Shown: positions 25,996 to 37,803, numbered from the stretch's first letter. The stretch is DNA of 64,000 nucleotides from Bacteroidales bacterium (GCA_003559855.1 PWJZ01000131.1:1-64000); one strand, 5' to 3'. Notes: generated by a model from the sequence alone, not told the origin. Numbers and translations are program-made.

Positions 25996-28449
25996 TTATG
26001 AAAGGATTTTTGTTTTCTGCTTTTGTTTTTGCAGTGCAACATCTGTCAATTCGATCATTTCATTAATATATTGAAAATTAAGCCCTTCCACATACAATGG
26101 ATTTATCTCTTCGACATCTTTTTTGTTATGGACGGAAAGAATAATATCGGTAACTTTAGCACGTTTGGCGGCGAGTATTTTTTCTTTAATACCGCCAACG
26201 GGCAGCACTTTTCCGCGAAGAGTTATTTCACCTGTCATTGCAACATCCGGTTTTGCTTTACGTTGTGTAAAAGCCGAAGCCAAAGCGGTAAAAATCGTTA
26301 TTCCGGCAGAAGGGCCATCTTTTGGGGTAGCGCCCTCAGGCACATGTATATGAACCTTACATTTTCCGAAAATATCAGGATCTAAATTTAACATATCTGC
26401 ATGTGATTTCATATATTCGTATGCCAGTGTTGCCGATTCTTTCATCACATCGCCCAAGCTTCCGGTCATGGACAATTCGCCTTTCCCCTGACTTATGCTT
26501 ACTTCCACATACAACACCTCACCTCCCGACCATGTCCATGCCAATCCTTTTACTACGCCCGCTACATCATGTTTTGAATAAGTGTCGCGATAATAGGGCG
26601 GTAAGCCAAGGATTTTGTGCAACTCATCGACTTTGACAGTCTTTTTTACATCTTCCCCTAAAACTATTGATTTGGCTTTATTCCTGATGATATTTGCAAT
26701 ATTTTTTTCCAGCATACGCACTCCCGATTCGCGGGTATACTCGGAAATAACCCTTTCGAGCACATGCCTGTTAAAAGTAAGTTGATTTTTCTTCAATCCG
26801 TGCTCTTTCATTTGTTTTGGGATCAGATGCCTTCTGGCTATTTCCACCTTTTCCTCAAGTATGTACCCGCTTAGGTTTATTACTTCCATACGGTCTTTCA
26901 AAGCAGGATGTACTTGAAGGAGCGAATTTGCTGTTGCTATAAACATAACCCTGGAAAGATCGTAATCAATTTCAAGGTAATTGTCGTGAAAGGCTACGTT
27001 CTGTTCCGGATCGAGCACTTCCAGCAAAGCTGATGCCGGATCGCCCCTGAAAGTCTGCTGACCGACCTTATCTACTTCATCGAGAACAAAAACCGGGTTT
27101 GAAGACTTTGCTTTTTTAATATTTTGTATTATTCTGCCGGGCATAGCGCCAACGTATGTCCGACGGTGCCCGCGTATCTCAGCCTCGTCACGCAAACCAC
27201 CCAAAGACATCCGTATGTAATTACGTCCAATTGCCCTTGAAATAGACTTTCCCAGCGAGGTTTTCCCAACGCCCGGAGGTCCAACAAAACACAAAATGGG
27301 TGATTTCATATCACCCTTAAGTTTCAACACCGCCAAATACTCCAGAATGCGATCTTTTATCTTTTCCAGACCATAATGATCGTCATCGAGTATTTTTGCA
27401 GCACGCTTCAAATCAAAATTGTCAGGAGTATAGGATTCCCACGGCAATTCAACCAAAGTATCAAGATAATTCATTTGCATTGAATACTCCATAGCCGATG
27501 GATTCATTCGCTGCAACTTACTCAACTCCTTTTCAAACACCTCTTTAACACGTCTGCTCCATTTTTTATTTTTAGCTTTTTCTTTAAGTTCATTAAACTG
27601 CTGTTCATGAGGAGTACCTCCAAGTTCTTCCTGGATCTTTTTCAGCTGCTGGCTCAAAATATAATCGCGCTGCTGCTTATCTATGTCAACTTTTACTTTC
27701 GACTGTATCTGATTTTTTAGCTCAACAGCCTGCAATTCCCTTGTGAGAAGACCCAACACAATATTGGCTCTTGTTTTCAGGTCTTTGATCTCAAGCAGAT
27801 CTTGCTTTTCGGCAACCTCAACATTCAGATTAGATGCAATAAAATTGACCAAAAATGAATAGCTTTTAATATTTTTCAGGGCAAGAGCCGCTTCACTTGG
27901 TATGTTGGGCGAAAGTTTAATAATCTTTACTGCAAGGTCTTTTATAGTGGAAATCAGGGCTTTAAAACTCTGATCTACTTTCACTTTCTTATCAGAGTCA
28001 TCATAAGCACTTATCCTTGCAAGGTGATATGGTTCTTTGCGGGTTAACTCTTCAAGGCGGAATCGTTTTTTACCCTGAATAATAACAGTGGTACTACCAT
28101 CAGGCATATGCAATATCTTAACAATGCCTGCAATGGTTCCGACCCGGTGAAGGTCTTTCAGATCAGGATCTTCAACGTCAGGATCCTTTTGTGCCACAAC
28201 TCCGATAATCCTTTCCTTTTTATATATCTCTTTAACAAGCCTGATAGATTTATCACGGCTCAGGGTTATCGGAATAACCACACCCGGAAACAACACCGTA
28301 TTTTTCAATGGTAATATGGGAAGCAAATCGGGAAGTTTTTCAGCTTCTATCTTTTTTTCTTCTTCGGTTGAAAGCATCGGAATAAAATTCTTTCCGGCAT
28401 CTGTCAAATCTGAAAAATCAGAACCATCACTGTTTAGAAAAATTTCCAT
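25996..28449 (-). CDS. lon: ATP-dependent protease Lon
   Basis: 817 aa; CFVGPPGVGKTSLGKSISRAIGR, EVLDPEQNVAFHDNYLEIDYDLS, PEGATPKDGPSAGITI. Confidence 0.97.
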   Translation of the reverse strand: MEIFLNSDGSDFSDLTDAGKNFIPMLSTEEEKKIEAEKLPDLLPILPLKNTVLFPGVVIPITLSRDKSIRLVKEIYKKERIIGVVAQKDPDVEDPDLKDLHRVGTIAGIVKILHMPDGSTTVIIQGKKRFRLEELTRKEPYHLARISAYDDSDKKVKVDQSFKALISTIKDLAVKIIKLSPNIPSEAALALKNIKSYSFLVNFIASNLNVEVAEKQDLLEIKDLKTRANIVLGLLTRELQAVELKNQIQSKVKVDIDKQQRDYILSQQLKKIQEELGGTPHEQQFNELKEKAKNKKWSRRVKEVFEKELSKLQRMNPSAMEYSMQMNYLDTLVELPWESYTPDNFDLKRAAKILDDDHYGLEKIKDRILEYLAVLKLKGDMKSPILCFVGPPGVGKTSLGKSISRAIGRNYIRMSLGGLRDEAEIRGHRRTYVGAMPGRIIQNIKKAKSSNPVFVLDEVDKVGQQTFRGDPASALLEVLDPEQNVAFHDNYLEIDYDLSRVMFIATANSLLQVHPALKDRMEVINLSGYILEEKVEIARRHLIPKQMKEHGLKKNQLTFNRHVLERVISEYTRESGVRMLEKNIANIIRNKAKSIVLGEDVKKTVKVDELHKILGLPPYYRDTYSKHDVAGVVKGLAWTWSGGEVLYVEVSISQGKGELSMTGSLGDVMKESATLAYEYMKSHADMLNLDPDIFGKCKVHIHVPEGATPKDGPSAGITIFTALASAFTQRKAKPDVAMTGEITLRGKVLPVGGIKEKILAAKRAKVTDIILSVHNKKDVEEINPLYVEGLNFQYINEMIELTDVALQKQKQKTKILS

Positions 28450-28502
28450 ATATAAAATCTAAATATTTCGTACATAAAAAACTTACACACTGATACAGAA
28501 GA

Positions 28503-29690
28503 TCACAATTTTCTGTAATTAAACGTATTATCATAAACAGTGCGAATAATTGATTCATCATTTTTATCAAATACTTTATTCCTTCTTTTATAAACCCTTT
28601 TTGCAAGCTGAACGGCTTTTTCAATTTCGAAAACTGAAAAGCCTGATGCACTTCCCCAGGAGAAGGATGGTATAAAATTTCTCATGAACCCCGTTCCGAA
28701 AATATTGGCATTTACGCCAACTACCGTGCCTGTGTTAAACATAGTGTTTATTCCACATTTAGAATGATCACCCAAAAATGTACCACAAAACTGCAGTTCC
28801 GTTTCGACAAAACTGTTTTCGATGTAACTCCACACCCTTACAGGTTCGTAATTGTTTTTCAAATTTGATACTGTTGTATTGGCACCGAGATTACACCATT
28901 CGCCAATCACACTGTGTCCTAGAAAACCATCATGCACCTTGTTGGAATATCCGAAAATTACCGAGTTGATAATTTCGCCACCCACTTTAGCATAAGGCCC
29001 TATAGTTGTATTTCCATATACCCTGGCTCCCATTCTTACAACAGCACCCCGGCATATTGCTGCCGGGCCCCGCACTATGCTGCCATCCATAATATGAGCA
29101 TCTTCACCAATATATACAGGACCTTCCGAACAATTTATTATTGCATTCTCAACTTTAGCACCTCTCTCGACAAAAACGTTATCAGGTTCAACAACACGGT
29201 TTGAAGTTCCTATACTTTGTGATTTCCTGCCCCTGGTAAGCAATTCATAATCATCTTTTAATACTTGCTCGTTAAAAACAAAAATATCCCATATATTTCT
29301 GATTTTTCTCGGCTTGCTTGAAGTTATCATGGGAGTAACCCCTTCAATAAGATCAAGATCAAAATTATCAATATCTTTAGCTTTCAACCTGAGTGCAATT
29401 ATCGTATCATCTACCACTAAAGTCTGGTTAGCTTCTAACTTACCAATTTCTCTGATTATCTGCTCATCAGGTAAAATACTGCCGTTTATCAAAATATTGT
29501 CATTTTTTTTAACAATCGGATATTTCACACTAAGATAATCTTCGGTAAGCGAGGATGTTTTGACTTTAAGTAATTTTTCCCACTTTTCACGTATGGTAAG
29601 TATTCCAACTCTTATATCTGCTATTGGTCTGATAAAAGTGAACGGCAACAGGCTGTTTCTGGTTTGATCTCCAAATAATATATAATTCAT
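28503..29690 (-). CDS. GlmU-related putative sugar nucleotidyltransferase with left-handed beta-helix domain
   Basis: 395 aa; N-terminal SLLPFTFIRPIADIRVGILTIREKWE; hexapeptide repeats and STVSNLKNNYEPVRVW, FCGTFLGDHSKCGINTMFNTGTVVGVNANIFG. Confidence 0.85.
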   Translation of the reverse strand: MNYILFGDQTRNSLLPFTFIRPIADIRVGILTIREKWEKLLKVKTSSLTEDYLSVKYPIVKKNDNILINGSILPDEQIIREIGKLEANQTLVVDDTIIALRLKAKDIDNFDLDLIEGVTPMITSSKPRKIRNIWDIFVFNEQVLKDDYELLTRGRKSQSIGTSNRVVEPDNVFVERGAKVENAIINCSEGPVYIGEDAHIMDGSIVRGPAAICRGAVVRMGARVYGNTTIGPYAKVGGEIINSVIFGYSNKVHDGFLGHSVIGEWCNLGANTTVSNLKNNYEPVRVWSYIENSFVETELQFCGTFLGDHSKCGINTMFNTGTVVGVNANIFGTGFMRNFIPSFSWGSASGFSVFEIEKAVQLAKRVYKRRNKVFDKNDESIIRTVYDNTFNYRKL

Positions 29691-29750
29691 TACATTTTTT
29701 ATTTATGGTTTTAATAAATCTATCACGGCTTAAAGATATAAAAAATATCT

Positions 29751-29777
29751 AAAAAAAAAGCCCTTAATCAAGGGCTT
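29751..29777 (-). terminator. intrinsic terminator downstream of rpmE2
   Basis: AAGCCCTT-aatc-AAGGGCTT hairpin with T-tract on the minus strand. Confidence 0.85.
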
Positions 29778-29804
29778 CAAAATACAAATTATATAAATAT
29801 TTTT

Positions 29805-30071
29805 TCAGCTTTTTTCGTCTTTGATATGCTTTTTGTACTTACTTCTGTACTTATCAACACGTCCGGCACTATCTACCAGCTTTTGTTTACCGGTAAAGAA
29901 AGGATGCGAAGTGTGTGAGATTTCCAGTTTAATCAAGGGATATTCCTCACCGTCTTCCCACTTTATTTTTTCCTTGCTAAATGCCGTAGACCTGGTCAAA
30001 AATGCATAATCATTTGACATATCTTTAAAAACCACAAACCGGTAATTCTTCGGATGGATATCTTTTTTCAT
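29805..30071 (-). CDS. rpmE2: 50S ribosomal protein L31 type B
   Basis: 88 aa; [29 protein letters not shown] ... [30 protein letters not shown]; no Zn-binding cysteines. Confidence 0.96.
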   Translation of the reverse strand: MKKDIHPKNYRFVVFKDMSNDYAFLTRSTAFSKEKIKWEDGEEYPLIKLEISHTSHPFFTGKQKLVDSAGRVDKYRSKYKKHIKDEKS

Positions 30072-30312
30072 TAGTCTGATCTTTTATTGAGTGTTAATGA
30101 AAGTTTTATAATTATATTATATTCTTTAACTGCTGTAATGAGCAATAATAATTTACCAAAAGTTTATTTTTACTTTTTTGAATTTGCAAAGATACTCATT
30201 TTTAAAAACATACCAAAGTAAAAAACAACACTTTTTAATCCTATTTTTGTAATATATTTTTTTATGCATAAATTTTCTTAAATTTGACATTTTATTATTC
30301 AGAAACAATTAA

Positions 30313-31329
<1,017 letters not shown>

Positions 31330-31393
31330 CCGCCAACCGGTATCAGAAAACTTCACCGTTCAGGCAGTTGTTAACACTTACCTGAACCATAAG

Positions 31394-31434
31394 AAAAAGC
31401 TGTTCATGTCTTTAAAACATGAGCAGCTTTTTTT
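31394..31434. terminator. hairpin terminator between convergent gap and lpxH, overlapping the lpxH 3' end
   Basis: AAAAAGCTGttCATGTctttaaaACATGagCAGCTTTTT, symmetric A/T tracts. Confidence 0.8.
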
Positions 31435-32225
31435 GGGGAGCTGAAATATTCAAGTTTTAAATTCTTTCCGTCATAAACAGCGTAAGAAAAATTTTTTATC
31501 CAATCGCCCGTATTCACATATAGGCTGTTTTCACCAACACGTATTGACAAAGGTATATGACGGTGACCGAAAACAAAATAATCATAATGCCTTTTAGTAA
31601 GCTTATACTTACAATACAACACCAAACGTTCCTCATCCTCACCCCTGTAGTCATCACCATCATTACTGTTACGGCTTTGACGAGATAAAAAACCTGCTAA
31701 AGAAATGCCAATCCGGGGATGCAAAAAAGAGAATATGCGTTGACTTATTTTGTTTTGAAATATTTTTTTCATGATCTTATAGCTTTTGTCGTCGGGACCC
31801 AAACCATCACCATGACCGATCATGAAATATTTGTCGCCTATCAATTTTTCAATCGGCTTTTTGTATACCTTCATATTAACCTCTTTCTGAAAATATCCGC
31901 TGTTCCACATATCATGGTTGCCGGTAAAATAATATACCATTATTCCCGAATCTGTCAATTCCGATAACTTGCCCAGTAAACGGATGTAGCCCTTGGGAAC
32001 CACTTTCTTGTATTCAAACCAAAAATCAAATATATCCCCAAGCAGATAAATCTCCTTTGCCTGTGATTTGATCGTATCAAGCCACATAACAAGCAGCTTT
32101 TCTCTCTTTAAGCTCGACTGATAATCGGGTATGCCCAGATGAGCATCAGATAAAAAATATATATTATTTTTGGATGAATTATCTGAAAAACTTGTTTTAT
32201 TTGAATCTAATGGAGTGTTAACCAT
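31404..32225 (-). CDS. lpxH: UDP-2,3-diacylglucosamine diphosphatase
   Basis: 273 aa; FLSDAHLGIP, LLGDIFDFWFEYK, YFTGNHDMW, MIGHGDGLGP, VFGHRHIP. Confidence 0.92.
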   Translation of the reverse strand: MVNTPLDSNKTSFSDNSSKNNIYFLSDAHLGIPDYQSSLKREKLLVMWLDTIKSQAKEIYLLGDIFDFWFEYKKVVPKGYIRLLGKLSELTDSGIMVYYFTGNHDMWNSGYFQKEVNMKVYKKPIEKLIGDKYFMIGHGDGLGPDDKSYKIMKKIFQNKISQRIFSFLHPRIGISLAGFLSRQSRNSNDGDDYRGEDEERLVLYCKYKLTKRHYDYFVFGHRHIPLSIRVGENSLYVNTGDWIKNFSYAVYDGKNLKLEYFSSPKKAAHVLKT

Positions 32226-32432
32226 TATTAATATGCTTTTTTCCTTTATTCAAATATAATGACAACTTTTTATCGCTAAGATAATTATTTATAAGCAAAT
32301 TTAAACAGGAATTATCAAATTATATCAGAAAAGAGAAAAACTAATAAAATTCACCACACTGATCGGCGGATCAATATACCAAAAAGCATGATTGAAAATT
32401 ATTGTTGTCCGCTTAAGTTAAAAGAAACTCTG

Positions 32433-32943
32433 CAAGATTGCCTCCGGTTAGCCCGCAAGCCCGGTTTTTCACTCCACTTCATTGCGTTCTAAAATGACAA
32501 GAAAAACAGAGAAGCTTTTCAAAGCCACCCTTTATAAATATATTGCTAAAGTTCACCTGGAGGTGCTTGTTGACCCTGCAAAACTACAGTCCGGCGGGAG
32601 CGTGAATGTGATAAGGCCCGGAATTGCGTCAAAAGGGTTTGTCAATCTTTGTATGCAATTACTGACTCATCGCAGATCAGTATGATAGCTAAGTTTTGCC
32701 TTAACTTTCCGGTTACTCTTTTTTTTGAAGGGCGTGCAACTGAATATCACATTTAATTACTATATACTTATCATTAATTTGTTCATACCGCATGAAATTA
32801 CCTGACATATTTTATTACACACTCTGAAAAAGAAATTTAAAAGAAAACACGTGATAAATTCAACAAATCATGCATTTTGATAAAAGCTGTAATTAGCAGC
32901 GAAGTGAGAAACACTGCTTGCGGGCTGACCGAAGGCAATCTTG
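32433..32943. repeat. REP-like inverted repeat pair flanking about 0.4 kb of non-coding/decayed sequence
   Basis: CAAGATTGCCTCCGGTTAGCCCGCAAGC (from 32433) versus reverse complement of 32916-32943 CAAGATTGCCTTCGGTCAGCCCGCAAGC. Confidence 0.8.
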
Positions 32944-33142
32944 TTAATTTAATCAGGCAATAGTGATAAAAAAATATTCTAAAATAAAATAAATTATTGC
33001 TGGAATTTAATATTTAATTGTATCTTTAAACCTTAAACGAAATCTTTTGAACGATCTAATTTTAAATATCAACTTGTTTTGATCCAATAAAAATGCAAAT
33101 AATTAACTAAAAAACAATTAATAAAAAACTAAAAATCATAAA

Positions 33143-33730
33143 ATGAATAAACTTTTATTATCACTAAACAAAATCTCGGAAACAAGCATCGACCCCAACA
33201 TTATAAAAAATTTCCTTGACAAGCTTGATTTTACTGCTATCAATTACCAGGATATTATTTCTGATTATGATCTGAAGCAATATAACAAGATTATGATAAA
33301 GAATAAGCCTGTACAGCTTTTTATGGTTACATGGCCTCCGCAGAAAAGTCTTCCGATCCATCAGCATAATAAATACTGGGGTTATATAGCCATTTTGGAA
33401 GGCACTATTTCCGAATCGTTATACTCTTTTGATAAAAATAATAAAATTTTAAGTATTCATCCTTCAAGAAGTATAAAAAAAGGTGAAATCATTTATGAAC
33501 CATTGAATATTATTCATCAATTAACCAATCCTTCTCCGATCGATATCAGCATTTCTTTGCATTTTTATTATCCTACCGAATATGATTATGAGGGCACTTT
33601 GGTGTTTGATTTAGAGAACAAAAAAATAGCCGAACTTAATAAGGATGCTCCCTTTGTAAGCTGGAATCATCCGGACAAATTTTACAAAAAAATTGAGGAT
33701 GACGCGTTTAAGATCAGCAAGATGTGGTAA
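33143..33730 (+). CDS. cysteine dioxygenase-like cupin protein
   Basis: 195 aa; MVTWPPQKSLPIHQHNKYWGYIAILEGTISESLY ... YEPLNIIHQLTNPSPIDISISLHFY. Confidence 0.7.
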   Translation: MNKLLLSLNKISETSIDPNIIKNFLDKLDFTAINYQDIISDYDLKQYNKIMIKNKPVQLFMVTWPPQKSLPIHQHNKYWGYIAILEGTISESLYSFDKNNKILSIHPSRSIKKGEIIYEPLNIIHQLTNPSPIDISISLHFYYPTEYDYEGTLVFDLENKKIAELNKDAPFVSWNHPDKFYKKIEDDAFKISKMW

Positions 33731-33802
33731 CATTCCTCTCAGTTGTATTTGCAGTTAAACTGTAAACGATAAATGGCAAAAAAATAATTTTTTATCCGCC
33801 TT

Positions 33803-34969
33803 TTATAAGAGATCTGCCAGGTATTCTTCAAGATGCCTGTGGTCAACATCTTTGGCAACTATTTTTCCTTTTCTGTCTAACAGAACGGTATATGGAATGC
33901 CTTCAATATTATAAAGGCTTACTACGGGCGAATTAAAATACCTGAGATCGCTGACCTGTATCCAGCCAATATTGCTTTTCTCAATTGTTTTAAGCCATTG
34001 CTCGCGTGTTCTGTCGAGCGACACGCCATATATTTCAAAACCACGGTCCTGGTATTTTTCATATATTTCTTTCAATATTTCATTGGTAATTCTGCAGGGA
34101 TCATGCCACGAGGCCCAAAAGTCAATCAGCACAACATTACCTCTCAGCGACGATAGTGAGATATTATTGCCTTCGGGATCGGGAAGGATAATTTCCGGTG
34201 CTGTATTTCCTACAGCAAGTTTTTCTTCTGCTAGCTGCCTTTGCATTTTCCTTCTTTTAACATCACTGACCCTCTTTCTTAGGTCAATAACATGCCGGTT
34301 GGTCGGATATACCTCCGAAAGCGATTTGCTTAACTTTTTGAAGTACTTGAAATCTTCTGTTTCTCTCAGAATTACCTTGTCTCCGAAATATTGATATAAA
34401 GCTATCAATGATGCCAGCGAGTGAGGGTTATCCTTAATAAATTTCTTTACATATTGCCTGTGGTCTTCAAAAATATTAGTATAAGCCTTGTTAAGCTCAT
34501 GCCGGATTTGCTCAAAATCAGGACTATAACGGCTTTTCCTGTATAGATCAGCAAGAGAATCAACTTTTGCCATATTTGCATACAAACGATCATTCAGCTC
34601 AAACAGCAGCGATGTGCCTTCCGAGCCTTCAACCCTGCATGTTTCACGAAGATCTTTAGCATTTCCGGTCAAATTGATAGTTTCACCAGGTTCTATTAAT
34701 AAGGTAACGAAATTATCACGGCTTTCACGAAGAATGTAAAATCCGGCTTCGTCCATTTCCATCCTGAAAACAAACCTGCCCGATGCATCTGTAGTAATAC
34801 TGTCAAGTACTAACAAATCGGCAGGGGTTAACTCTTCAATAGTTATTGTCAATTTTTCGTCGGTATCAAAACTCCCTTTCAGAATAAATTCATGATAATC
34901 TTCTTTATCTTCAGTTTTACAACCTAACAGTAAAAACCCCAGAAAAACAAAAAAGAAAAACCTTTTCAT
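33803..34969 (-). CDS. TlpA/AhpC-type thioredoxin-fold lipoprotein with DUF4369-like N-terminus
   Basis: 388 aa; lipobox FLLLGCKTE; IDFWASWHDPCRITNEIL (CxxC variant lacking first Cys: HDPC). Confidence 0.88.
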   Translation of the reverse strand: MKRFFFFVFLGFLLLGCKTEDKEDYHEFILKGSFDTDEKLTITIEELTPADLLVLDSITTDASGRFVFRMEMDEAGFYILRESRDNFVTLLIEPGETINLTGNAKDLRETCRVEGSEGTSLLFELNDRLYANMAKVDSLADLYRKSRYSPDFEQIRHELNKAYTNIFEDHRQYVKKFIKDNPHSLASLIALYQYFGDKVILRETEDFKYFKKLSKSLSEVYPTNRHVIDLRKRVSDVKRRKMQRQLAEEKLAVGNTAPEIILPDPEGNNISLSSLRGNVVLIDFWASWHDPCRITNEILKEIYEKYQDRGFEIYGVSLDRTREQWLKTIEKSNIGWIQVSDLRYFNSPVVSLYNIEGIPYTVLLDRKGKIVAKDVDHRHLEEYLADLL

Positions 34970-35210
34970 GGCCGGTTAGTTTAATTATTCATATGGTTTC
35001 ACCACCTCTTAAATAGCAAATATATAGGTTTTTTAACTTGTTTCCAAGCATTTAAGATTTTTTAACCACTCTGTTTGTCAAAAAGATTACAGAAGATGCA
35101 GAATTTTTCCGCTTCGCAGAGTTAAAAGTGTTATGGGTTATTTTCGAAAAAATTCTTTGCCATAAAAATTCCACTGCAAATGATTTAATAATCTTCCGGC
35201 AAAAAATTTA

Positions 35211-35726
35211 TCAGCGGCGATACGGTTTGCTTACCAGGAAAAATCCTGTAAAAACCAGTGCAAAGGTAACCAGTGAACTTACTATGCTTCGCCACAGTGT
35301 GGCAAAAAATTGCGTGAAGCTGAATGCCTCCAGAAAAAACAAAAAAGTATGGTGTAAAAATATTAGTATAATACTGTAAGTAATCACCCATGAACTATTC
35401 ATATTATGTAAACCGGGAAAAGTTTTCGGTTCAAATTCTTTTTTAACGGATATTACATGTATTACTCCGGGGCGTAAAAATGCCATAAAAAGAGTAGCTG
35501 ATGTATGCAATCCCGCGGTATCACAAAACATATCAATGGTTACTCCCAGTATGAATGCCAGAATAAGCAACAGATATTTAGGTATGTCGAAAGGAAGTAT
35601 CAAAATAAAAAACACATATAAAAACGGATTTATATAACCGCTGATTTGAATCTTATTCAGCACAAAAACCTGTAAAACAACAAGAATAAAAAACCCTGCC
35701 AAGTACTTTAAAATAGTTTTTCGCAT
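35211..35726 (-). CDS. mreD: rod shape-determining protein MreD
   Basis: 171 aa hydrophobic; follows mreC; NKIQISGYINPFLYVFFILILPFDIPKYLLLILAFILGVTIDMFCDTAGLHTSATLFMAFLRP. Confidence 0.85.
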   Translation of the reverse strand: MRKTILKYLAGFFILVVLQVFVLNKIQISGYINPFLYVFFILILPFDIPKYLLLILAFILGVTIDMFCDTAGLHTSATLFMAFLRPGVIHVISVKKEFEPKTFPGLHNMNSSWVITYSIILIFLHHTFLFFLEAFSFTQFFATLWRSIVSSLVTFALVFTGFFLVSKPYRR

Positions 35727-35742
35727 TTGCTTAAAATAAATA

Positions 35743-36585
35743 TTACCAATAAATCAGTTTGGTTCTTGCCGTAAGCTCCAAATACTCCTGCTCCTCCCCG
35801 AAAATATTTTTCACAACATAAACATAATTCAGGTTATTAAAGTCTTCAAATAAATCAATATCAACCGTTATGAAGCTTTCACCTTTTTTTATATTGTAAT
35901 CTGATATCGTACCGATAAGAATACCTTCAGGAAAAATTTTACTGTATCCGCTTGTAATTATGGTATCACCGGGTTGTAAATCAACATGAGGCGGAATATG
36001 TTTCATTGTTACTTTCCGGTAATTGGGCTTATCCCATAAAACAGTACCGAGATGGTCGTTTTTCAATATTTTGGCACTAATACGCGTGTCTATGTGCAGT
36101 AAAGACAAAACGGAGCTGAAATGTGGCGAAACATCTTTTACAATACCGATAACCCCCTGAGAAGTTATTATGCCCATATCAGGCTCAATTCCATGGAGAC
36201 TGCCTTTATTAAGTGTCAGATAGTTATTACGACGATTTACCGAATTGTTAATTACCCGTGCACTCAGATAGGTAAACTGTCTTCTGTAAACGGAATCCTG
36301 AAAATGAAAAACATCCTGATCAGTTTTCAAAAATGAATAAGCAGTTTGGTTGATAAGGTTTTGGTTTTCCTCTGCCAGTTGTTCATTGATCCTTTTTAGA
36401 AAAAAATATTCCCCTATATTCGTATACTTAAGATATAGCTGCCCTGTGACATAATTTGCCGAATTGATCCAAAACGACCGGTGATAATGATTGTTTTGTA
36501 TCAGCATAATAAAAGCAACAGCCTGCAAAGCGATGAACAGTAAAAAGAAATGATTTTTTGCAATAAAATTAAACAGGTTGCGCAT
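35743..36585 (-). CDS. mreC: rod shape-determining protein MreC
   Basis: 280 aa; YLSARVINNSVNRRNNYLTLNKGSLHGIEPDMGIITSQGVIGIVKDVSPHFSSVLSLLH. Confidence 0.93.
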   Translation of the reverse strand: MRNLFNFIAKNHFFLLFIALQAVAFIMLIQNNHYHRSFWINSANYVTGQLYLKYTNIGEYFFLKRINEQLAEENQNLINQTAYSFLKTDQDVFHFQDSVYRRQFTYLSARVINNSVNRRNNYLTLNKGSLHGIEPDMGIITSQGVIGIVKDVSPHFSSVLSLLHIDTRISAKILKNDHLGTVLWDKPNYRKVTMKHIPPHVDLQPGDTIITSGYSKIFPEGILIGTISDYNIKKGESFITVDIDLFEDFNNLNYVYVVKNIFGEEQEYLELTARTKLIYW

Positions 36586-36747
36586 TTTAAAATTGTTGCT
36601 TTTTGCCAGTTGCCATGATATGTTTACCCCGTTGAATAAACGATTTTAATGCTACAGTTGTTTTACTGAATATTTCATTTAATATTTCAACTCTGCACAC
36701 TATGAGTTAAGAGTGCAGACCCGTCAAGGTTTCTGTCCTGTTATTTA

Positions 36748-37770
36748 TTATTTTATGAGAAACGTAAACTTATCAAAGTTTTTCAGTGCAATACTAGTAC
36801 CTCTTACAATGGCTCTTAGGGGGTCTTCGGCAAGGTGTACCGGCAATTTGGTTTTCATGGCCACTCGTTTGCCGAGTCCTTTAAGCAATGATCCGCCGCC
36901 AGCCATATAGATACCTGTTTGATATATATCTGCTGCCAGTTCGGGAGGGGTCATTTCCAAGGCATTAAGCACTGCAGCTTCAATTTTTGATATTGATTTG
37001 TCGAGTGCTTGTGCAATTTCCGCATAATTTACGATGATCTCCCTGGGTATTCCTGTCATTATATCTCTTCCATGAACTGCCAGGTCGGGCGGGGGGTCAT
37101 CGATCTCGGTCATAGCCGCACCTACAATGATCTTAATCTTTTCGGCTGTTCGTTCTCCTATAAGAATATTGTGCTGTTTACGCATATACTCTTCAATATC
37201 ATTGTTGAACTCATCACCTGCTATTCTGATAGACACATTCGACACGATGCCTCCCAGAGATATAACGGCAATCTCGCTTGTTCCTCCTCCAATATCAATC
37301 ACAATGTTGCCTATAGGTTCAAGCACATCAATACCAATGCCTATTGCTGCAGCCATAGGTTCATGTATAAGCCTTACATTTTTTGCGCCGGCCTGTTCAC
37401 AACTGTCTCGTACCGCACGCTCCTCTACCTCGGTAATACCTGAAGGAATGCATATTACCATTTTTAAGGACGGCGGAAAAAGCGGCTTTTTTTTATCGAT
37501 CATTTTAATCATCTCCCTTATCATTGCCTCAGCCGCCTGAAAATCAGCAATAACACCGTCACGTAACGGACGTATTGTCTTGATATTCTCGTGAGTCTTG
37601 CCGTGCATCATTAAAGCCTGATTTCCAACAGCAATGATTTTTCCCGTAGCATGCTCCAATGCCACTATGGAAGGCTCCTCAACCACAACCTTATCATTAT
37701 GAATTATCAAAGTGTTTGATGTTCCCAGATCAATGGCTATTTCTCTGGTTAAGAATGAAAATAACCCCAT
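36748..37770 (-). CDS. mreB: rod shape-determining protein MreB
   Basis: 340 aa; REIAIDLGTSNTLI, IGNIVIDIGGGTSEIAVISLGGIV. Confidence 0.97.
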   Translation of the reverse strand: MGLFSFLTREIAIDLGTSNTLIIHNDKVVVEEPSIVALEHATGKIIAVGNQALMMHGKTHENIKTIRPLRDGVIADFQAAEAMIREMIKMIDKKKPLFPPSLKMVICIPSGITEVEERAVRDSCEQAGAKNVRLIHEPMAAAIGIGIDVLEPIGNIVIDIGGGTSEIAVISLGGIVSNVSIRIAGDEFNNDIEEYMRKQHNILIGERTAEKIKIIVGAAMTEIDDPPPDLAVHGRDIMTGIPREIIVNYAEIAQALDKSISKIEAAVLNALEMTPPELAADIYQTGIYMAGGGSLLKGLGKRVAMKTKLPVHLAEDPLRAIVRGTSIALKNFDKFTFLIK

Positions 37771-37803
37771 ATATCGTAATATTGCTAATTAAAAAATTAA
37801 TAT

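Noticed and set aside
32482-32685. 67-aa ORF inside the REP-like inverted pair
   Set aside because: Starts inside the repeat arm, no recognisable domain, low-complexity context; more likely incidental.
37009-37540. 144-aa and 137-aa plus-strand ORFs
   Set aside because: Antisense shadows of mreB.
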